Source: Rhodocyclaceae bacterium (lineage in GTDB: Bacteria > Pseudomonadota > Gammaproteobacteria > Burkholderiales > Rhodocyclaceae). Taken from it: a stretch of DNA of 8,970 nt. The position numbers and the translations under genes are program-made. The notes beneath the pieces are model-generated. The model saw nothing but the letters and a program-made list of their open reading frames with translations. It was not told where the DNA came from and searched no databases. Location: the NCBI GenBank assembly GCA_020849155.1, contig JADLGU010000131.1, positions 1-8,970 of the forward strand, given 5' to 3'. How positions within the stretch are numbered: the first letter of the stretch is position 1; every line of letters begins with the position of its first letter. Positions 5,610 through 8,970 of this stretch are shown here, piece by piece.

Positions 5610-6506
5610 ATGATCCGGACGATTATCCTGATTGCAATGCTGGCGGCGGCGCTGCCGCTGCACGCCGAACTGCGCGTCTTCGCCTGCGAGCCCGAGTGGG
5701 CGGCGCTGGTGCGGGAGCTGGGCGGCGACAAGCTGAGCGCATACTCCGCCACCCACGCGCTGCAGGACCCGCACCGCATCGAGGCGCGGCCCTCGCTGAT
5801 CGCCAGGGCGCGCGGCGCCCAGCTGGTGGTGTGCACCGGCGCCGATCTGGAGGCGGGCTGGCTGCCGCCGGTGCTGCGCGAGTCGGGCAACGCCGCCGTG
5901 CAGCCGGGACGCCCCGGTTATTTCGAGGCGTCGCAGTTCGTCACGAAGCTGGAGATCCCGGCAAAGCTGGACCGCAGCGAAGGAGACGTGCACGCCGCCG
6001 GCAACCCGCACATCCAGCTCGACCCGCGCAACCTGCTGGCGGTGGCCGTGCCGCTGGCGCAGCGCCTGGGCGAGCTGGACGCGGCGAATGCCGCGCACTA
6101 CGCGGCGCGCCAGCAGGCCTTCGCCGAGCGGCTGCGGGCGGCGATTGCGCGCTGGGAGAAGGAGGCCGTCCCGCTGAAGGGCATGCGCGTGATCGCCCAG
6201 CACAAGAGTTTCAGCTACCTCTTCCGCTGGCTTGGCATCGTCGAGGCCGGCACGCTGGAACCCAAGCCCGGCATCGAGCCGGGCAGCGCCCATCTGGCGC
6301 AACTGCTGAAGCAGGCCAGGACCGAGCAGGCCAGGCTGATCGTGCGCACGCCCTTCGACTCGCCGCGGCCGGGCGAATGGCTGGCCGAGCGCGCCGGAAT
6401 CCCGCTCGTCACGCTGCCCTTCACCGTCGGCGGCAGCGACAAGGCGCAGGACCTGTTCGGCCTCTTCGACGACACCCTCGCCAGACTCAAGGAGCGGGCG
6501 CCATGA
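5610..6506 (+). CDS. znuA: ZnuA/TroA-type metal ABC transporter substrate-binding protein
   Basis: A 298-residue periplasmic protein. Residues 1-19 form a signal peptide ending LHA. Family cluster A-I (zinc/manganese) features follow: DPHRIEARPS at 53-62 with His55 as first ligand, NPHIQLDPRN at 132-141 with His134, and QHKSFSYLFRWLGI at 197-210 with His198. These correspond to the three His ligands of E. coli ZnuA (His60, His143, His207). An acidic fourth ligand, as in manganese-binding relatives, could be Asp277 or Asp281 in GGSDKAQD; this is uncertain. The Gly/Pro region EPKPGIEPGSAHLA (217-230) is typical. The His/Asp-rich loop seen in many ZnuA proteins is absent. The gene overlaps the permease start by 4 bases (ATGA). 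The family is firm; zinc over manganese is inferred from the three-His set and neighbours. Confidence 0.9.
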   Translation: MIRTIILIAMLAAALPLHAELRVFACEPEWAALVRELGGDKLSAYSATHALQDPHRIEARPSLIARARGAQLVVCTGADLEAGWLPPVLRESGNAAVQPGRPGYFEASQFVTKLEIPAKLDRSEGDVHAAGNPHIQLDPRNLLAVAVPLAQRLGELDAANAAHYAARQQAFAERLRAAIARWEKEAVPLKGMRVIAQHKSFSYLFRWLGIVEAGTLEPKPGIEPGSAHLAQLLKQARTEQARLIVRTPFDSPRPGEWLAERAGIPLVTLPFTVGGSDKAQDLFGLFDDTLARLKERAP

Positions 6507-7276
6507 ACGACATCGCAGCCCAGCTCGATCTGCTCTGGCCGGCCTTCGCCGCCGGCCTCATCGTCCTCGCCACGCATGTGCCGCTGGGCATTCAGGTGCT
6601 CGCCCGCGGCATCATCTTCATCGACCTGGCCGTGGCCCAGGTGGCCGGCGTCGGCGCCCTGGCGGCGCACCTGGCGGATCGCGGCGACAGCCCCTGGATC
6701 GTGCAGGGCGCCGCGGCCGGCGCGGCGCTCGGCGCGGCGCTGCTGCTGCAGTGGAGCGAGCGGCGCTGGCCGCAGTTGCAGGAGGCGCTGATCGGCCTGC
6801 TGTTCGTGCTGGCGGCCAGCGGCACGGTGCTGCTGCTGGCGGGCGACGCCCATGGCGGCGAGCACCTGCGCGAGCTGCTGGTGGGACAGATGCTGTGGGT
6901 GTCGCGGGGCCAGCTGCTGGCAGCGGCCATCGCCAGCGCCTCGATCCTGCTGGTCTGGAGGGCGCTGGCCGGGCGGGGCGGCGGCCTGGCGTTCTACGCC
7001 CTGTTCTCGGTCGCCGTAACGGTTTCCGTGCAGCTGGTGGGGGTGTATCTGGTTTTCGCCAGCCTGATCGTGCCGGCGCTGGCGACCCATGGCATGGGGC
7101 GCGGCCGCCTTGCCGCCGGCCTGGGCCTGGGCGCCGCCGGCTACGCCGCCGGCCTGGCCCTGGCCGCCGCGGCCGACTGGCCGGCCGGCGCCACCGCCGT
7201 CTGGATGCTGGCCGCCGCGGGCTTATTGTGGGCATTCATCCGTTCCGGCGTTGCGCCACGTCGGCCGATATGCTAA
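6503..7276 (+). CDS. znuB: ABC-3 family metal permease (ZnuB-type)
   Basis: A 257-residue integral inner-membrane protein with about eight hydrophobic segments (roughly 12-26, 37-57, 66-84, 94-114, 135-153, 162-192 as one long or two helices, 202-222, 228-247). The ABC-3 signature is clear near the N-terminus: HVPLGIQVLARGIIFIDLAVAQVAGVGALAAH at 25-56, which matches the family pattern of HV-LG--V--RGI-F-DLA-AQ. Residues 117-133 (HGGEHLRELLVGQMLWV) match the conserved loop before the middle helices, and VGVYLVFASLIVPALAT (179-195) is also typical. As the membrane channel it would accept metal from the preceding binding protein; the start overlaps that gene's stop by 4 bases. Length is at the short end of the family but no domain seems missing. 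No partner ATPase gene follows. The specific metal is inferred. Confidence 0.9.
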   Translation: MNDIAAQLDLLWPAFAAGLIVLATHVPLGIQVLARGIIFIDLAVAQVAGVGALAAHLADRGDSPWIVQGAAAGAALGAALLLQWSERRWPQLQEALIGLLFVLAASGTVLLLAGDAHGGEHLRELLVGQMLWVSRGQLLAAAIASASILLVWRALAGRGGGLAFYALFSVAVTVSVQLVGVYLVFASLIVPALATHGMGRGRLAAGLGLGAAGYAAGLALAAAADWPAGATAVWMLAAAGLLWAFIRSGVAPRRPIC

Positions 7277-7279
7277 AAG
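7251..7279 (+). promoter_or_regulatory. Candidate sigma-70-type promoter for the STAS gene
   Basis: TTGCGC (7251-7256) and TAAAAG (7274-7279) are separated by 17 bases, and an extended TGC precedes the latter. Each hexamer matches consensus at four of six positions. It overlaps the permease stop codon and would start transcription about 50 bases before the GTG at 7335. Moderately convincing only; the 58-base gap here is one of the two largest in the window. Confidence 0.35.
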
Positions 7280-7334
7280 CGATACTCGCCCTGACGCATA
7301 GGCCTGCCGGGCAATAGGAATTTCAGAACAGACC

Positions 7335-8564
7335 GTGGTTTTCTCACTTTTCGGCAAGAAGCCCCCGCCGGAGCCGCCCAAGCCGGCGCCCAGGAAAAAA
7401 GCCCCCGAGGCGCCGGCAACGGCGCGTCCGGAGGCACCGCCTGCGCCCAAACCTGCCGCCGAGACCAGCCCCCCCAAGGACGAGTTCGATTCGCTCGACT
7501 TCACCGCCCCGGGCGCCATCGAGGTGCATGAGGAGGAGCAGCCCGGCCACTTCGAGATCCGCGAAAGCGCCTCCAGCCTGCACCCGGTGGTCGAGGAGGC
7601 CGCCATCCTCTTCGCCAATGGCCAGGACGAGGCGGCCCTGGCGGCCCTGGAGGGGGCCGCCGCCGCGGGCAACCTGGGAACGGCCGCCGACGCCGTCTGG
7701 GCGATGCTCTTCGACCTCTACCAGCTGATGGGCAAGCGCGAGCTGTTCGAAAAGCGCGCGCTCGAATACTCGGTCAAGCTGGAGCGGTCGCCGCCGACCT
7801 GGATCGAGCCCGTCAGGCAGACCCTCGGCCCGGCCCTGACCACCGGCGGCACCGCCTTCGTCTCCTTTTCCGGCACCCTGGGCGAGGACACCGACAAGAC
7901 CATCAAGCAGCTGGAGAAGATCATCTCCGGCAACCCGGTGGCGCGGGTCGAGTTCGGCAAGCTGCAGGATGTGGACGTGCTGGGAGCGGCGCTGCTGCTG
8001 AAGACCATGCGGGGCGCGCGCAAGGTCAGGTGCGAGCTGGTGATGAGCGGCGCCGACAAGCTGGCCGAGCTGCTGAAGGCCAAGCTCGATGTCGGCCGGC
8101 GCGAGGACGAGACGCTGTGGATGCTGCTGCTGGAGCTCTACCAGCACATGGCCGAGCAGGAGCTGTTCGAGGAGTGGGCGGTGAACTACGCCATCACCTT
8201 CGAGGTCTCGCCGCCCTCCTGGGAGAACCGGCCGCCGCCCAAGAAGCCGACCCCGGTGCCGGTGCTGGCCGAGGCCTCCGGCGACGAGGACGTCTTCCCG
8301 CTCGCCGGCGAAATGTACAGCGCCGGCTCGGACGCCTTCCGCAAGCTGATCGATTACGCCGCCGGCCGGGAGCAGGTGCTGGTCGACTGCGGCGCCCTCA
8401 AGCGCATGGATTTCGTCAGCGCCGGGCTGTTCCTCAACACCCTGACAAATCTGCAGATCACCGGCTGCAGCGTGACCATCCGCAATCCCAACCAGCTGAT
8501 CTTCGCCCTGTTCGGCGTGCTCGGCATCAACCAGGTGGCGCACGTCGAGCGGCGCAAGTTCTGA
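7335..8564 (+). CDS. Duplicated STAS-domain protein with Pro/Ala-rich N-terminus
   Basis: A 409-residue cytoplasmic protein. Residues 9-48 are a low-complexity Pro/Ala/Lys stretch, then an acidic linker. A helical module at 119-157 (WAMLFDLYQLMGKRELFEK, ending SPPTW) recurs at 259-297 (WMLLLELYQHMAEQELFEE, ending SPPSW). Each is paired with a STAS-like alpha/beta domain, about 172-250 and 318-406. STAS domains are found in anti-sigma-factor antagonists, MlaB and transporters and act as binding modules. The Asp-Ser-Ser-Gly phosphorylation site of antagonists is not conserved: the first copy has DVLGA (214-218) and the second VSAG (361-364). The GTG at 7335 gives the MVFSLFGKK start that I associate with this family; its ribosome site is weak (AGGA, 15 bases upstream). 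It precedes hslV by 33 bases. Partner and role are unknown. Confidence 0.82.
   Translation: MVFSLFGKKPPPEPPKPAPRKKAPEAPATARPEAPPAPKPAAETSPPKDEFDSLDFTAPGAIEVHEEEQPGHFEIRESASSLHPVVEEAAILFANGQDEAALAALEGAAAAGNLGTAADAVWAMLFDLYQLMGKRELFEKRALEYSVKLERSPPTWIEPVRQTLGPALTTGGTAFVSFSGTLGEDTDKTIKQLEKIISGNPVARVEFGKLQDVDVLGAALLLKTMRGARKVRCELVMSGADKLAELLKAKLDVGRREDETLWMLLLELYQHMAEQELFEEWAVNYAITFEVSPPSWENRPPPKKPTPVPVLAEASGDEDVFPLAGEMYSAGSDAFRKLIDYAAGREQVLVDCGALKRMDFVSAGLFLNTLTNLQITGCSVTIRNPNQLIFALFGVLGINQVAHVERRKF
7689..7805 (+). repeat. Internal protein repeat, copy 1 (helical module before first STAS)
   Basis: Encodes residues 119-157. It aligns without gaps to residues 259-297, with shared W, LY-Q-M, ELFE, Y and SPP-W positions. 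Confidence 0.75.
8109..8225 (+). repeat. Internal protein repeat, copy 2 (helical module before second STAS)
   Basis: Encodes residues 259-297, the second copy of the helical module. The DNA has diverged, so this is an old duplication kept at protein level. Confidence 0.75.
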
Positions 8565-8597
8565 TTCCCGGCTTTTCCAATTTCCGGCGGTAAACCC

Positions 8598-8970
8598 ATG
8601 GAGCAATATCACGGCACGACCATTCTTTCCGTGCGTCGCGGCGCCAGCGTCGCCCTCGGCGGCGACGGCCAGGTGACGCTCGGCAACATCGTCGTCAAGG
8701 CCAGCGCGCGCAAGGTGCGCCGCCTCTACCAGGAGAAGATCCTGGCCGGCTTCGCCGGCGGCACGGCCGACGCCTTCACCCTCTTCGAGCGCTTCGAGGC
8801 CAAGCTGGAGAAGCACCAGGGCAACCTCTTGAGGAGCGCCGTCGAACTGGCCAAGGACTGGCGCACCGACCGCATCCTGCGCCGGCTGGAAGCCATGCTG
8901 GCGGTGGCTGACCGTGAGCGCACGCTGGTGATTACCGGCAATGGTGACGTGCTCGAACCGGAATATGGCA
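8598..8970 (+). CDS. hslV: ATP-dependent protease subunit HslV (5' part, cut by window end)
   Basis: The first 124 residues of the proteasome-like peptidase subunit, which forms a double hexamer capped by the HslU unfoldase and degrades cytoplasmic proteins. The start reads MEQYHGTTILSVRRG. In this family the propeptide is removed so that the first Thr of TTI (Thr7) becomes the N-terminal nucleophile. GGDGQVTLGN, KASARKVRRLY, GFAGGTADAFTLFERFEAKLEKH and LAKDWRTDRILRRLEAML are all characteristic. The six-residue propeptide is longer than the single Met in E. coli and resembles what I recall of betaproteobacterial HslV. The ATG at 8598 has a weak GGCGG site 7 bases upstream. hslU is expected to follow beyond the window. 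Confidence 0.96.
   Translation, partial: MEQYHGTTILSVRRGASVALGGDGQVTLGNIVVKASARKVRRLYQEKILAGFAGGTADAFTLFERFEAKLEKHQGNLLRSAVELAKDWRTDRILRRLEAMLAVADRERTLVITGNGDVLEPEYG

Noticed and set aside
3599..5890. Long minus-strand open frame of 763 codons
   Set aside because: Runs antisense to rlmI, the small exported protein, the barrel and the binding protein genes; it has no recognisable domain and a low-complexity Gly/Arg/Ala composition.
6719..6750. Short tandem GC repeat in the permease gene
   Set aside because: Explained by an Ala/Gly/Leu-rich transmembrane helix written with GC-rich codons; no sign of a DNA-level element.
7277..7334. Leader RNA or riboswitch before the STAS gene
   Set aside because: Only 58 bases, with weak possible pairing; too short and unstructured to support a riboswitch.
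7344..8816. Minus-strand open frame of 490 codons
   Set aside because: Antisense shadow of the STAS gene and hslV; repetitive His/Leu/Gly/Gln composition without a family signature.

Overview
The window is a densely packed, all plus-strand stretch of a very GC-rich chromosome (about 70% GC by eye). There is no gap above 70 bases between genes, and no RNA gene, insertion sequence or CRISPR array is visible. Gene content and order (dapF, a DUF484 gene, xerC, and further on a STAS gene and hslV) and the protein sequences fit a betaproteobacterium, most plausibly of the Rhodocyclales type. That placement rests on protein resemblance and gene order, not on a search.

Layout. (1) 1-1778, housekeeping: the 3' end of dapF, a DUF484/GAF-like gene, and xerC. 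(2) 1775-3804: a DUF364/DUF4213-family gene (possible metal-chelation fold) starts inside the xerC stop codon and overlaps an rlmI-like 23S rRNA methyltransferase gene by 13 bases. (3) 3815-7276, a metal-uptake module: a small exported Cys/His protein, an outer-membrane beta-barrel protein with His clusters, a ZnuA/TroA-type periplasmic metal-binding protein, and an ABC-3 (ZnuB-type) permease. No ATPase gene accompanies them. (4) 7335-8564: a protein with a Pro/Ala-rich N-terminus and a duplicated [helical + STAS] architecture, preceded by a candidate promoter. (5) 8598-8970: the 5' part of hslV, cut by the window edge.

How the genes fit together. Genes 1-7276 overlap or are spaced by at most about 66 bases, so long polycistronic transcripts are likely. 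The metal module reads as a path across the envelope: outer-membrane barrel, periplasmic binding protein, inner-membrane permease. The ATPase would have to come from elsewhere. In related bacteria xerC and hslVU often lie close together; here several genes sit between them.

Non-coding or structural signals found: an imperfect 28/30-base direct repeat shared by the ends of two adjacent metal-locus genes; a perfect 9-bp GC hairpin in the leader of the barrel gene; a five-codon mini-ORF that bridges the rlmI stop and the next start through two ATGA overlaps; and a promoter-like sequence at the end of the permease gene.
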